Shown here: one piece after another, positions 23,350-34,235 of the stretch
Layout: the number at the start of each line of letters is the position of its first letter
Numbering within the stretch: the first letter of the stretch is position 1
Assembly: GCF_042453785.1 (NCBI RefSeq)
Contig: NC_091668.1
Location: 14,730,501 to 14,794,500, forward strand
Origin: Malus domestica
Lineage: Eukaryota > Streptophyta > Magnoliopsida > Rosales > Rosaceae
Length of the DNA stretch: 64,000 nucleotides
Reading direction: 5' to 3'
Translations under genes and position numbers: made by a program
Notes under the pieces: model-generated
What the model was told of the DNA's origin: nothing
The model's database searches: none
The model's input: the letters and a program-made list of their open reading frames with translations, nothing else

Positions 23350-23517
23350 GATAGTCACCACTTAATACTATGATCTAGTGATATTTCTCTTCACTGGTAA
23401 GTAAATTGATTCTCGTCAAATGAGAATTGAACCACATTATTACTAGCCCGCTATGAAGTTTAGTTCATTCCCCACTCTCTTAGTGTAAATAATATTGTTT
23501 GTTAAAAAAAAAAATTT
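23350..23517 (+). repeat. tRNA-derived SINE-like repeat with A-tail
   Basis: Has CTTAATACTATGATCTAGTG (A-box-like), a degenerate B-box-like TTGATTCTCG at about 23406, the conserved body CCACATTATTACTAGCCC, and an A-run at about 23504-23514 at the 3' end, as expected for retroposition. Confidence 0.5.
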
Positions 23518-23599
23518 AATAGTTCACATATCATTCGTTGAATCTTCTGTTTTATTATTCCAATTATTAGCCAAACACTACAAAATGGGTTTTTTTTAC

Positions 23600-24810
23600 C
23601 ACATTGTCGTGCCAACCGAATTGTCAACCATGTCATACTGATTTTGTGCCAATTGGTAATGGTATGGTATTGTACCGTACCAAATTTTATGGCACGGTAT
23701 TGGTAATGGATACCATTACCACGGTATTACCATACCGTACCGAAAATATAATATAATATATAATTATGTAACACACATTTATAATAAGAAATTATTATTG
23801 GTACTCCAAAAATCTCATTTTGCACTCCAAACTTTCTATAATTAGAAAGAAAAAAAAAACTCTACTTATATTAGCATTGTTGTTGGTGACTTTGATCTTT
23901 TGAGTTGCTGGAAATCAAACATAAAAGAGTTTCCAATTCTTTCACAAATAACCAAGGATATCTTTGCAATCCCCACTTCTACCATTGCTAGTGAAAATGC
24001 ATTTAACTTAGGGAGGAGGGTTGTGGACCCTTTTAGGGCATCCTTGACTCCTAAAATGGTAGATGCACTAGTGTGTACTAGCTATTGACTTAGGGCGGAT
24101 GAAGTAAACTTCTACAAGGAACCAACGGAAGATATGCTTCAATTTTACAAGGAAATGGAAGAAGTGAAAACAAGTAAGATATGCTTTGATTTTTTTAGTA
24201 AATTATTTATTAAATGGTTTTCAACTTTAATTCTTCTTGCTACTAATATCTTTTCTTTGTTTGTAATGTAGACTTGACACAAACTCAATCTTCTACAAGT
24301 TCAATGCCTCCTCCAAAAGCTTCAACATCTCAAGCTTGAAGAATTGATTAATGAATTTTACTTTTTGAAGTTTAGTTCCAATTTCATTTGGTTTGAAACT
24401 TTGACTTCTATTTGAATTGTTAACTTCTATTTGTTTTGGTTCGTAACTTCTGTTTGGATTGTAAGCTTAATTTTCATTATGAATCTTGATGTATCATTTG
24501 AATTATTGTGTGTGTGAATTACAAATGATGAATAATAGATGATTTTAGGCTACAATGTATGAGATAAAGGTGCAAAAAAAAAAAGTTTTGCCCTTGAATT
24601 GGGTTAAAAAAACAAAACAGATTTTGTTCCATTAAAGTGGTAATTATCATTGACATACCATATCAACCGAACTATTTAGCAATACCGAACTTCAGTATAC
24701 GGAAAGTTTGATACGGTAATAGTAATAAATTTTGCCAAATCAAAAATGTAATACGATAATTGGTACAAAAAATTTAATAAAGTAACCGTATCGAACCGGC
24801 TCTATAAAGT
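23600..24810 (+). mobile_element. hAT transposon remnant
   Basis: The coding piece in the middle is a hAT transposase C-terminus. Both sides carry many copies of a word like GGTAATGGTATGG or ACCGTACCG (23640-23745 and 24640-24800), as in hAT subterminal repeats. The ends were not located precisely, so boundaries are approximate. Around 23795-23840 there is a piece similar to the MITE at 59825-59944. Confidence 0.5.
23860..24340 (+). pseudogene. hAT transposase C-terminal dimerisation domain fragment
   Basis: Open segment CWKSNIKEFPILSQITKDIF, then ASENAFNLGRRVVDPFRASL and LTPKMVDALVCTSY. This is the hAT C-terminal dimerisation signature (W-x-x-N...FP.L...A..ILAIP.ST.ASE..FS..GR). A stop at about 24088 is followed in frame by acidic tail sequence and a possible intron (donor at about 24176, acceptor before 24272). 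The catalytic N-terminal two thirds are missing. Confidence 0.75.
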
Positions 24811-24847
24811 TTAAACAACCAGAATTTCACCAATTTCCGCCGAAAAA

Positions 24848-24855
24848 TATAAATA
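24848..24855 (+). promoter_or_regulatory. TATA box candidate of the VAMP713-like gene
   Basis: TATAAATA lies about 180 bp before the start codon and 40 bp after the hAT remnant. A short (GT)n run at about 24883-24894 follows. Confidence 0.45.
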
Positions 24856-25025
24856 AATAAAATAAAACAGAGTTTACAGAGAGTGTGTGTGTGTGAAAGT
24901 TCTTAACTTTCGTTTTCGAAGATCGCTGATTCAGTTACGACAAAATCGGTCGACGTCGCGAGCTCACCATAATTTTTTAGAGAGAGATTTGAGCTGATCT
25001 TGGCGGTGGTTGTGGTGGTGGAGAG

Positions 25026-26451
25026 ATGGCGATACTGTACGCGCTGGTAGCACGAGGATCGGTGGTGCTGGCGGAGTTCAGCGGCACGTCGACGAACGCG
25101 AGCACAATCTCCAGGCAAATTCTCGAAAAAATCCCCGGAGACAGCGACACCCACGTCTCCTACTCTCAAGATCGCTACATCTTCCACGTCAAGCGCACCG
25201 ATGGCCTCACCGTCCTCTGTATGGCCGACGAGACCGCCGCCCGTACGTCGTCGTTTTGTTTGACCCAATTCTCAATTCCCCTCTCCAAATTTCTTTTTTT
25301 TTTTATTTTGTTCGATTTTTTTGTGCAGGGAGAATGCCATTCGCTTTTCTTGAAGACATTCATCAGAGGTTCGTGAGGACCTACGGCCGCGCTGTTCATT
25401 CGGCCCAGGCTTACGGCATGAACGATGAGTTTTCTAGGGTTTTGAGCCAGCAGATGGAGTATTACTCCAATGATCCTAATGCCGATAGGATCAATCGACT
25501 CAAAGGCGAAATGAGCCAGGTAAAAAGATGTCAATTTGTCACCAACTGATCGAGTTCAATTGTGGAATTTGGTTCCAATTTGTTTGTTCTTTTTCGTATT
25601 GATTGCGGTTTGATTTCTTATTCAGTTTTCGGATTTGTAGGTGCGAAATGTTATGATTGAGAACATTGACAAAGTTTTGGAAAGAGGGGATCGCTTGGAG
25701 TTGCTGGTTGATAAAACTGCTAATATGCAAGGCAATACCTTCCGGTTCAGAAAGCAAGCTCGCCGTTTCAGAAGCACTGTGTGGTGGAGAAATGTTAAGC
25801 TCACGTATGTTTTCTAAGCTCAAACCTCAATTCAATAGCTACAGAAACTTCGAAATTATCAATTTTCGTTTCTTTTCATCTTATGATTTGAAAGAGTTGT
25901 GTGTACTTTGTGCAATGGTTACATTTTCATGTCAGACAGTCACATTACTGTACTGTCAATTCATCTATGTATTCAAACCATAGTTTGCGTTTGATTATCT
26001 GGCAAGAGTGTTTTATGTAATTGTTACGTTGCTAGACTGTCAATTCAACTATGTATTCAACCCACAGTTTGTGCTATTGTCTGGCACGAGTGTTTTATGC
26101 AACCGTGATGCTTTTATGTCAGCCGGTATGGAATGTTATGTTGCTAGACTAGACCGTCAATTCAGCTATGTATACAAACCACAGTTTGTGTTAGATTGGC
26201 TGGCAAGAGCGTTTTATACTTTTGTGTGACGGGTAATGTTTTATATCTGACACTCTGGCATATTAGATTGCTTGACTGTCAAGTCAATTCAACTACGTAT
26301 TCAAACTTCAGTTTATCGTAAATTTTCTGGCAAGTTACCTAAGTGCTTTGAATTTTGCAGGGTTGCATTGATATTCCTTGTGCTAATAGTAATTTATGTT
26401 GTGCTGGCTTTCGTTTGCCATGGCCTCGCACTACCCTCCTGCTTGAAGTAG
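25026..26451 (+). CDS. VAMP713: Vesicle-associated membrane protein 71-type R-SNARE (VAMP713-like)
   Basis: Four exons join in phase: 25026-25242, 25329-25519, 25641-25804 and 26361-26451, giving 220 residues, the usual VAMP71 length. Residues 1 to about 115 form a longin domain (MAILYALVARGSVVLAEFSG; SQDRYIFHVKRTDGLTVLCM). Residues about 126-186 are an R-SNARE helix with the zero-layer arginine in KVLERGDRLELLVDK (R151). Residues about 192-212 are a single transmembrane anchor, followed by a short tail ending PSCLK. Family members sit on vacuolar and late-endosomal membranes and pair with Q-SNAREs for fusion. Introns are GT-AG. Intron 3 holds a tandem repeat. Assignment to 713 rather than 711/712 is by resemblance. 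Confidence 0.93.
25915..26335 (+). repeat. Intronic tandem repeat in VAMP713-like intron 3
   Basis: About four degenerate units of roughly 95-125 bp share GACTGTCAATTCA, CTATGTATTCAAAC, CAGTTTGTG and CTGGCAAGAGTGTTTTAT. They lie wholly within the intron and fill most of it. Confidence 0.65.
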
Positions 26452-26855
26452 TGAATGACAAACAAGTGAGATTGGAACGTGCTTTCTCTTCGTTTTCTTC
26501 CTCATCTGGGTATATGAGATTTTTCAAATTGAACTTCCACTGACGTAAGTTGTGAGATTCTTGTGTTTATGTGATTTCAAATCGCTCATTTGTGTGTGTA
26601 GTCCGTGGGAGTTTTGAACTGGTTGGGCTTGTATTTTCTTTTTTATCTTTTGGCCGCAAGGTTGTATGTTTCTTGAAAACTATAGCTTGATGAGCTTATT
26701 ATATTTATGGCTGGTCTTATTTATCTAGTTCTTTCGTGCATTATGAATTCGATTAATAGACCGAAGAGCTTTGTTCGTGAGTGAGCATATGAATGCAATT
26801 GAAAAGAAACAGCAGAGTCATCTTTCAAGAGGATATTTCTACATACCGTTGTATG
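26452..26855. other. 3' UTR and convergent intergenic spacer
   Basis: Holds the 3' end of the VAMP713-like gene. It faces the 3' end of the minus-strand FRS-like pseudogene, so the two units converge. No other gene. Confidence 0.5.
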
Positions 26856-28789
26856 TCACACTTGGATATCCTCTACAAGATGAAGCTTGTTTAATAACTC
26901 CACCAATGCTTGTAAGGTAGTCTTATAATGTTCTTCCGATTGTGCCCCTTCTTCCGCAACGGGAAGGGCAAGTTTATAGAGATGATTATACCAGTACACT
27001 GGGTTATACATATTGATATTACTGGAGCCGTGATGGAGAAGATACCTGGACTTGAAATCTTTACTCCAACGCGGCAGAATGTAGCGCGATGGGACTTCTT
27101 CCACGCCGTTATAATTAAGAACGTTCAACGTATGCCTGCATAGATAACGTTTGTAGTTGAACAAACTGCAGATGCATCGGATATCGACCTGTGTTGTTTC
27201 GTACAAAACCTCATTGCATCTGACTTCCTTCTCGTTTCCTTCAACTTCAACCCGTTCCTTGACTATGTAGGTTAGCATAGGCCCGTTCACATTCACCTGC
27301 CTTGTGTTGAAACAGGAGTGCATGCCCTCAACCTCCAACTGGAAAATTTCCTTCGTATATACCTTCCGTAGCTGTTCTTCGAAATTACATCTCGTTTTTA
27401 GTTCAACGATTGAACTTCTCGACTCCACATCTGCCGCCACCTCTTTGATGCGCTTCCTATGTAGCGCTAGATCGCACTTATCAACAAATTCCTTAAACGA
27501 CATATGCGTATGTACATAACCATCAAAAAATGGAGTCAAGCTCTCGTTTTCTCGGATAGGGATCATTCCTGCGAAAAATGTGTCTTTTACGTACACTGGA
27601 ACCCACATCTGCCGATCTTCATACAATGTCTGAAGCCATCTTCAAGGAATTATAGACTGCGTTGTGTAATTGTCTCTTGATTTCGTTGTATCCCCTCAGC
27701 CCTCCCAATTTCTCTGGAACTCTCTGCATGATATCCCACAAACAAAAGCAATGGCGAGCATTCGGGATAACCTCAGACACTGCATTTTGAAGGGGCTTGC
27801 ATTGATCGGTAATGAAGACATGTGGAGGGCCCCCGAGCATGCATTTGAGCCACGCCCTGAGCATCCAAACAAAAATTTCCGCTGACTCTTGCCCATGGAA
27901 GCCGCAGCCCAACAAAACTGATTTTCCATGATGATTTACGCCAACAAATGAAATCAGGGGGATTTCAAATTTGTTTGCCAAGCATGTTGTATCGATTGCA
28001 ACTGCATCGCAAAAGTAGCCATATGCAGCCCTGGACCTAGCATCAGCCCAAAACACATTCCTCAGGCATCTGTCGTCATCAAGATCCATTAGATAATAGA
28101 AATCAGGGTTCGTCAATTTCATGTGACAAAAGTAATTGTAAACTGCATGAGCGTCTCCTTCTTTAAGTTCCAAGTGATTAGAGAGATCAGCCGAATTCAA
28201 ACCTTCAGTTTCGCTAAACTTTGAGTATCCACTGCACCCAACGTCCATAACAGGTGTTTGATACAGCTTGATAGTATGAACTTCTGTAACAGGCTCCGGT
28301 GGCGGTTGTGCACTTTGGCAGCAAGGATCATTTTCTTATGTGACTTGTAAAACCTTTTGATTTGGCGACTAACCTGATGATTGTGTTCAAGCTCTAATTC
28401 GACTATTCTCCACCGTTTGGAGTCCACCAGCCTGATAACTACCATTGCAGGACAACCAGTTCTTGTTTCGGGTCTTGGATTATTGGCTTTGCTCTTTTTC
28501 TTGAAACCTGCACTGCTGCAACCTAACTTTGCTCGATACCGCTCTTTTCTCTTTGATCTGAACCATGAATTGCTTACTCTGATGCCAAATCCCGGCTCTT
28601 TCCCATAGATATTGTAAAAATCATAGGCTTCATCAAATGAATCGAACTCCAAACCCACCGTAGGTTCTCAGGGGTCCTTTTTCTGTGTGTTTCCCCAGTT
28701 CCATTATCATGCTCGGTAAAATCTCCCTTCAATTCATGGTCATCCCCTTCGTCAAATACAGGCTCGGTGTTAAGAGAAACTTGTTCCAT
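26856..28789 (-). pseudogene. FAR1-related (FRS6/FRS8-like) pseudogene
   Basis: Starts at MEQVSLNTEPVFDEGDD (28789) and ends LHLVEDIQV at 26858-26856. In order it has the FAR1 DNA-binding domain (EFDSFDEAYDFYNIYGKEPG; RTGCPAMVVIRL), the MULE-transposase-derived core (CDAVAIDTTCLANKFEIPLI; HVFITDQCKPLQNAV) and the SWIM zinc finger (CICSLFNYKRYLCRH). It is broken by a frameshift near 28665, another near 28310 and a frame-changing deletion near 27630 (roughly 20 residues missing). Family proteins are light-signalling transcription factors domesticated from MULE transposases. The upstream acceptor TTATTTCAG|ATG and a donor near 29520 show a 5'UTR intron, so this is a DNA-level duplicate, not a processed copy. 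Confidence 0.82.
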
Positions 28790-29520
28790 CTGAAATAACA
28801 ATCATACAAGAAAAATCTTTTCAGACACCATTAAACCAAAAGTTTGAACGACATATGCAACCTTGAATTTCAAAGTTTCACGATTTACAATGAATTGCGA
28901 AGACAGTTGAGTGCCCAGCGGCATATGGCATGACAGAATGTGATTCCGTCATGCCTAACAGGAAAGTGATTCCGTCGTGCCTAACGAACCCTCCTCCCCT
29001 TTCAGGCTAAGGCACGACGGAATCAATAAAAGTAACCCTATACAAAACATCCATTTTTGTACATCAGTAGTAAAATCAAAATAGTAAAAGGATGAAAATC
29101 TCATCACTTTGAGCATGCATTTGTCAGAAAACTCCAAAGTAACAAAGGGTAAAAGTTTTTATCCACTCAAACAATTCTTTCAATCCACAGCAGCAGTAAC
29201 AACATTACAGTAAGATATACAACCAAAAAATTTAAAATATATTTACAATTTCACAGACAAATGCACAATCGATAACCCCATAATTAAGGATTAAAGAAGT
29301 TGAAAGCCGTTATTTACCGTTGAATTTGCTTATTCTAAACCTAAAATACAGATTAAACACACAATTTAACTTTCTTTCACTTTCCCACCTTTTCTCGGCA
29401 TCCAAACAGTTGCTAATAATCCAAGTCCAAGGTCAAAACGATCCACTTAATCTCATAACTAAATGCTAAAACACGGAAAATTAGGGTAATAAAGTGAGAA
29501 TTTAGGCGATCTTACAGCGA
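28790..29520 (-). other. 5'UTR intron of the FRS-like pseudogene
   Basis: On the minus strand a donor CTG|GTAAATC lies near 29520 and the acceptor TTATTTCAG abuts the start codon. A perfect 16-bp inverted repeat (28967-28982 with 29010-29025) lies inside. Confidence 0.5.
28967..29025. repeat. Small hairpin, 16-bp perfect arms
   Basis: TGATTCCGTCGTGCCT and AGGCACGACGGAATCA are exact reverse complements with a 27-base loop. A near copy of the left arm with one change lies at 28940-28956. Confidence 0.75.
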
Positions 29521-30540
29521 TTTACCAGGTCGGAGTCGCCGGGGCGGGAAACCAACTGTCAGAGACTCGTAGGATTAGGGCTGAGTCGGGGCGCTCCGAG
29601 TTAGCTGCTGGTGAAGGAAAAGTGCGAGTCACACTAGGGATTGCAGAGCTTCCACAAATCTATCAACCCTGTGCGCTGACACGTGGGCTAAAACCTCATT
29701 ATATTCTCTCTACCAATAGGATTCGCTTTTATAGACAGTGTTATTCACACACCTTGTTAATTTTTGTCTATTAATCTTCAATTATTCATTTCAAAGTTTG
29801 TTTGCCCTGGGTATGTTTTCATTTTTCCATTTGAAGTTTGTCCTTTTTGTCTAACATTTGTGAACTGAATGCAATGCTTACAAGTACTTAACAAAACTAT
29901 TATTTGATGGTATTCTGGTCTACAAGTTGAACTACACCCAGTAGGTGTCATCTTTGAGTAAATCCATTGTTGTTCGTACGCTAGATGTAAATGAAACTTT
30001 TGTAGAGGTTATGAGGCCCGAAGTTCCATATGAAACCATTGAATTAGTGTTAAAGACATTCTTCCTTTACTACAAATTTAGGCTTATTTTATCCCCCTGC
30101 ATCTCAAAATATACCACACCCTCTTGGTCTCTGAAATGATGTTTGTCTTGTTAGTTTGTTGACGCCAGTTACTTGTCTAATCAACACAAGGCACGTTCCC
30201 AACTGGTTTATGTATTTACCATTACAAACATAGCAATATTTTGGAGGTCCACGAAATAGACCTTAGTTCGAATCAATGCTTCATCCGTGCTTTTTTTTTT
30301 TTTTTTTTTTGCCATCTTCCTCAACCAAATTTTAGGCTTCGAGATAGGTATAGACCTTGAGCACCACCATCACTACACCTGCAGGTGTAGTACATGGCTC
30401 CTTGATCACGACGTCCAGATTATTCCACTGTTGACGAAATAGGTTTCCTCACAATGCCACACGTGAGTGGATATTAGCCGTCATTGAGCATATTTGAAGC
30501 ACTTACGGAATTTTCATCCATCTTTAAGTCCTAACTACGG
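29521..30540. other. Former promoter of the FRS-like pseudogene, then intergenic DNA
   Basis: 29521-29650 is GC-richer and reads like a 5' UTR on the minus strand. From 29700 on nothing is recognised. A T-run of about 20 lies at 30291-30310. Confidence 0.4.
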
Positions 30541-31035
30541 TTTATGAAGACAATGTTGCATGTATGGTGATCAAGAAATGATGCATCAGCAAAGTCAACA
30601 CCAAGCTTATTGCATTTACATCACATCAACAAACCATCAGAAGATTGAAGTCAAGCAGATTTGTAACAGAGACAATATTGTTGACCTCTTTATGAAGTCA
30701 CTGCTGGAATCAACCTTCCAGAAGCTTGTTCGAGGAATTGGCATTCGTAACCATCTCATTTTCAATACTTGTAGTTCTCAAGGGGAGTATCCGGAAGTAT
30801 ACTTACTTGACCTTAATACATTTCTTCCCTTAGATCATGAGCTTTTCCCACTGGGTTTTTGCTAACCCAAAGAGGTTTTGGCGAGACATCATTGTAGGAT
30901 GGTCATACCCTTGTATGCTTTTTTGGGTACTTATGTCCGGTTTTGTCCCGTTTGGTTGTATTATATAATGTTTTGGTGAGACTTGCTCCTACTTGCAATT
31001 TATATATGATACTCGCGCTTGCTACTTGTTCCAAC

Positions 31036-31433
31036 CAATGGCGTAGCCATGTTAAGGGCTACCTTAGGCTATAGCCCAGGTAGCTTTTCATAAAAAACTA
31101 ATATTTTACATGTAATTTTTATTGATTTTCGAATGTAACCCATTATATATTTAGTTACTAATCTTAATTCTCTTGGTTTAACCATATAAAATTATGTAAT
31201 ATAGTTTACAAACGATCTCTTTTTGTTACATCCTTTTTCTCATCGCTTATTGTACATGTACAACTTTGGATTTGTTTGAATTTTAACACGTGTTTGTTTA
31301 ATAACGAAAATTCTCAGCTCACCTTGTGAAATTTTCTTAAGCTAGAGCATACTCTGAAAAATACAATATTAAGTTTCTTTGTTTAAATCTTTAAGCTAGC
31401 CCATATGGTAAAAATTTCCTAGCTCTGCCATTG
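31036..31433. mobile_element. hAT-like MITE (398 bp) inside the Copia remnant
   Basis: Inverted ends CAATGGCGTAGC and GCTCTGCCATTG. Flanks GTTCCAAC (31028-31035) and GTTTCAAC (31434-31441) form an 8-bp duplication with one mismatch. No coding capacity. Confidence 0.65.
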
Positions 31434-31523
31434 GTTTCAACTAGAAGAGACGACTTCATCAACTAATTCTACATTTGCATAAAGATCTGATCCGACTACT
31501 ACTTAAGTATTTGCATATAAGAG

Positions 31524-31769
31524 TGTTATAAATATATTTTATATGATATGATTGTGTAAATTCATAATAGATTTGATTTAGAAACTATGTAGTCTAGGAG
31601 AGTCTTTTCCTATTATACTTTGTATTCTTGGGAAGCAAGTTTCTTTCTCCCTATTGTTTACTATAAATAAAGGCACAAGCCATGAGGAATAGAACTACAA
31701 TTCCTCACACCCCTCCCTTCCTTCTTGGCGCACCCCTATTCTTCACCCTCTAAATTTTAGGTCACAACA
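31524..31769 (+). repeat. Copia-type LTR (246 bp)
   Basis: Starts TGTTATAAATATATT and ends GGTCACAACA. Contains CTATAAATAAAGGCACAA, shared with the opposite-strand LTR at 2664-2910 of nearly the same length. Confidence 0.6.
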
Positions 31770-33124
31770 TTATAACTATACTAAAACTCAGTTGAGAAAC
31801 ATTATTCACCAACAATGCATTCACAAAGCCCATCCAACTGCTTCCATACCCAGCATTTTCATATTGTTACACAGTGAATTTATGATTTTTCCCTTAAGTG
31901 AGTTGTTGGCTGGGAATCCTTACGCGTGTTTAGTGGGACGTGTGGCACTTTACTCACCTCTTATTCTCCAACTTTTGCTTCTCTTTGAGTTTTGTTCCAC
32001 ACACAAAACTAAATCGGCGCTGCTCTCTTCTTCTCTCACAAAACTAAGCCATCGCCGTTGTTCTTCTTTCTAAAAAAACCACGATCCTCGACATTTCTGT
32101 CAACATTCAAGCTTTTGCATGCACAAATTCGTTTCGTGTATATACAAATTTTTAAAATCAGCAAGCGTTAGGACTCGGATTTCTCACTTCAATCGGTATG
32201 TTAAATACCTTTGTCCAGCTTTGTATGAATAATTAGTGAATAATTTGTTGTTTTAGGTTTTTTTATTTGGATTTTTTGTGTGGGATTTGTTAGATTGTTT
32301 TGTTTCTTACTGGGTTTTCTGTGCGATTTGTTCGTTTTTTTTTTCTTGGATTACTATTTTGATTTTGTGCATTTTTAGGTTAGTTGGTTGTGGGTTATGA
32401 TGTTTGTTTATAAATTTATTAGTAATTTTTATTTTTGCGTACGCTGTTTGTTTATAGTTCTGATTCTAGATGACCCATTTGTGAATTTTATCTTAATTGA
32501 ATAATTTTTATCTGGGTTCACATTTACATCTATGAATTTTAGGAAGACTTCATATATTTTTTTATGAGACTTAATATTTTGTTTTGAATTTGAGTTCCTG
32601 CAAGAAGGTCACTTAAGTTTTGATTGTTTCATTAATATAGATGATGGAGGAGTGGAAGAGATTGGGAGGCAGATGAGTAAGACTTGTGATGGTTTCACAT
32701 AAATGAATGGTCTCTCACATCTTCAACCAGATTACTCCCAGTTTGACATGTATGTATGATTCTTGTTTTTTTAGGAACTATGCTTTGAATTCGTTGGAGG
32801 CTTTCAGATTTCTGAAGGCTAAAGCATCTTTCTTTTTCCAAACTGGGCCGTTTTAATTTGAAATTGAGCATAATTTGAAACTGGACCGAAACCAAGATTA
32901 ATTTACCTTCGTGTATACTACTCTTCCCCATGAATTTGTAGACCAAATTCAGTGAGGTATGGAGAGAATTTCAAATTTTCTCTTATTTCTAATATGGATG
33001 AGAGAATGAGAGCTCTATGTTTTTCTCTCAATTATCAGACCGGGCGAAGAAGAAGAATCAAGTGAGGTCATGTCAAAAGTGGGACATTAATCCCACGTCA
33101 TTAGCTACCATATCTTCTTTATCT
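31770..33124. other. Intergenic DNA, no supported gene
   Basis: A stretch around 31980-32200 has the look of a CT-rich leader followed by a GT donor (CGGTATGTTAAA near 32195). The only open frames are short and unlike any family I know. It may be a gene-end fragment. Confidence 0.35.
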
Positions 33125-33133
33125 TTTTTCTTT

Positions 33134-34100
33134 GGGTTTTTATCATAAATAGTCCCTGACATTGATCAAACACATCATTTTGGTCCCTGGCATTGAAAAT
33201 CAATAGAAATGGTCCCTAACATTGATCAAACACATCACAAATGGTCATTCCGTTAAAAACTTTTTGGGCAATTTTCAAAACTTCGTAACTCAATCGTTTC
33301 TTAACCAAATTCGACCCATGATATATCAAAATGAAGCTAGGAACGTGTAGAACAAGATTATACCTATTTGGAAGCCCAATGGTTGCTGTAGATGGCCGGA
33401 AAATAGCCTCAAATGTGACTGGTCAGCAAAAAAACTGGAAAACTCGCCTGAAATGGGGTAAACTTTAAACATTCATAACTTCTTCAATAATCAACGAAAT
33501 CGAGTGATTCAAAAACAAAAATCATACTTCTAGACGAGACTAAGAGAATGGTATCTTTCTTGATGGCTAACTCGTTGTAGTTTGGCCGGAAAATGACTCG
33601 AAATTGGCTAACTCGAAAATGGTTATCCAAGTTCGAGCCATTTTACGGTCAAACCACAGTAAATTAGCAGTCAATAAAGGTACCATTCTCTTTTTCTCGT
33701 TGAGAAGTATGATTTTCATTTTTGAATCACTCAATTTCGTTAAGTATTGAAGAAGTTATGAATGTTTAAAGTTTACCCCATTTCAGGCGAGTTTTTCAGT
33801 TTTTTCGCGGACCAGTCACATTTGAGGCTATTTTCCGGACATCTCCGGCAACCATTGGGCTTCCAAATAGGTATAATCTTGTTCTACACTTTTCTATCTT
33901 CATTTTGATATATCATGAGTCGAATTTGGTTAAGAAACGATTGAATTACAAAGCTTTGAAAATTGCCCAAAAAGTTTTTAACGGAAGGACCATTTGTGAT
34001 GTGTTTGATCAATGTCAGGGACCATTTCTATTGATTTTCAATGTCAGGACCAAAATGATGTGTTTGATCAATGTCAGGGATCATTTATGATAAAAAACCC
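33134..34100. mobile_element. Mutator-like foldback element (967 bp)
   Basis: The ends GGGTTTTTATCATAAAT and their inverse pair nearly throughout, with arms of some 470 bp meeting near 33617. Both flanks are TTTTTCTTT (33125-33133 and 34101-34109), a perfect 9-bp duplication. Each arm contains several copies of GGTCCCTGACATTGATCAAA. The terminal sequence is unrelated to the element at 21223-22135, so this is another family. Confidence 0.83.
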
Positions 34101-34235
34101 TTTTTCTTTCCTTCTTTTATTTGTTGTCCAAGTAGATGGATGACACCCTTTTCTTTTTGTTTTTCTTTTCTTTTCTTCTTTTCTTCTTTTGGTGTTTCAG
34201 TGAACAACTTTTGTCATCTTTTATCAATGGAAATG

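Larger units (their letters stand above)
30541..31769 (+). mobile_element. Copia 3' end (RNase H tail and LTR)
   Basis: A decayed RNase H C-terminus starts near 30541 with TATGAAGACAATGTTGCATG (YEDN-type motif). It continues, frame-shifted, through KIEVKQICNRDNIVDLFMKS and STFQKLVRGIGIR (30650-30750), the normal end of Copia pol. The LTR at 31524-31769 closes it. A hAT-like MITE (31036-31433) sits between them. Everything upstream of RNase H is missing. Confidence 0.65.

Noticed and set aside
26856-28789. A functional FAR1-related gene
   Set aside because: Two frameshifts and a frame-changing deletion interrupt all three domains.
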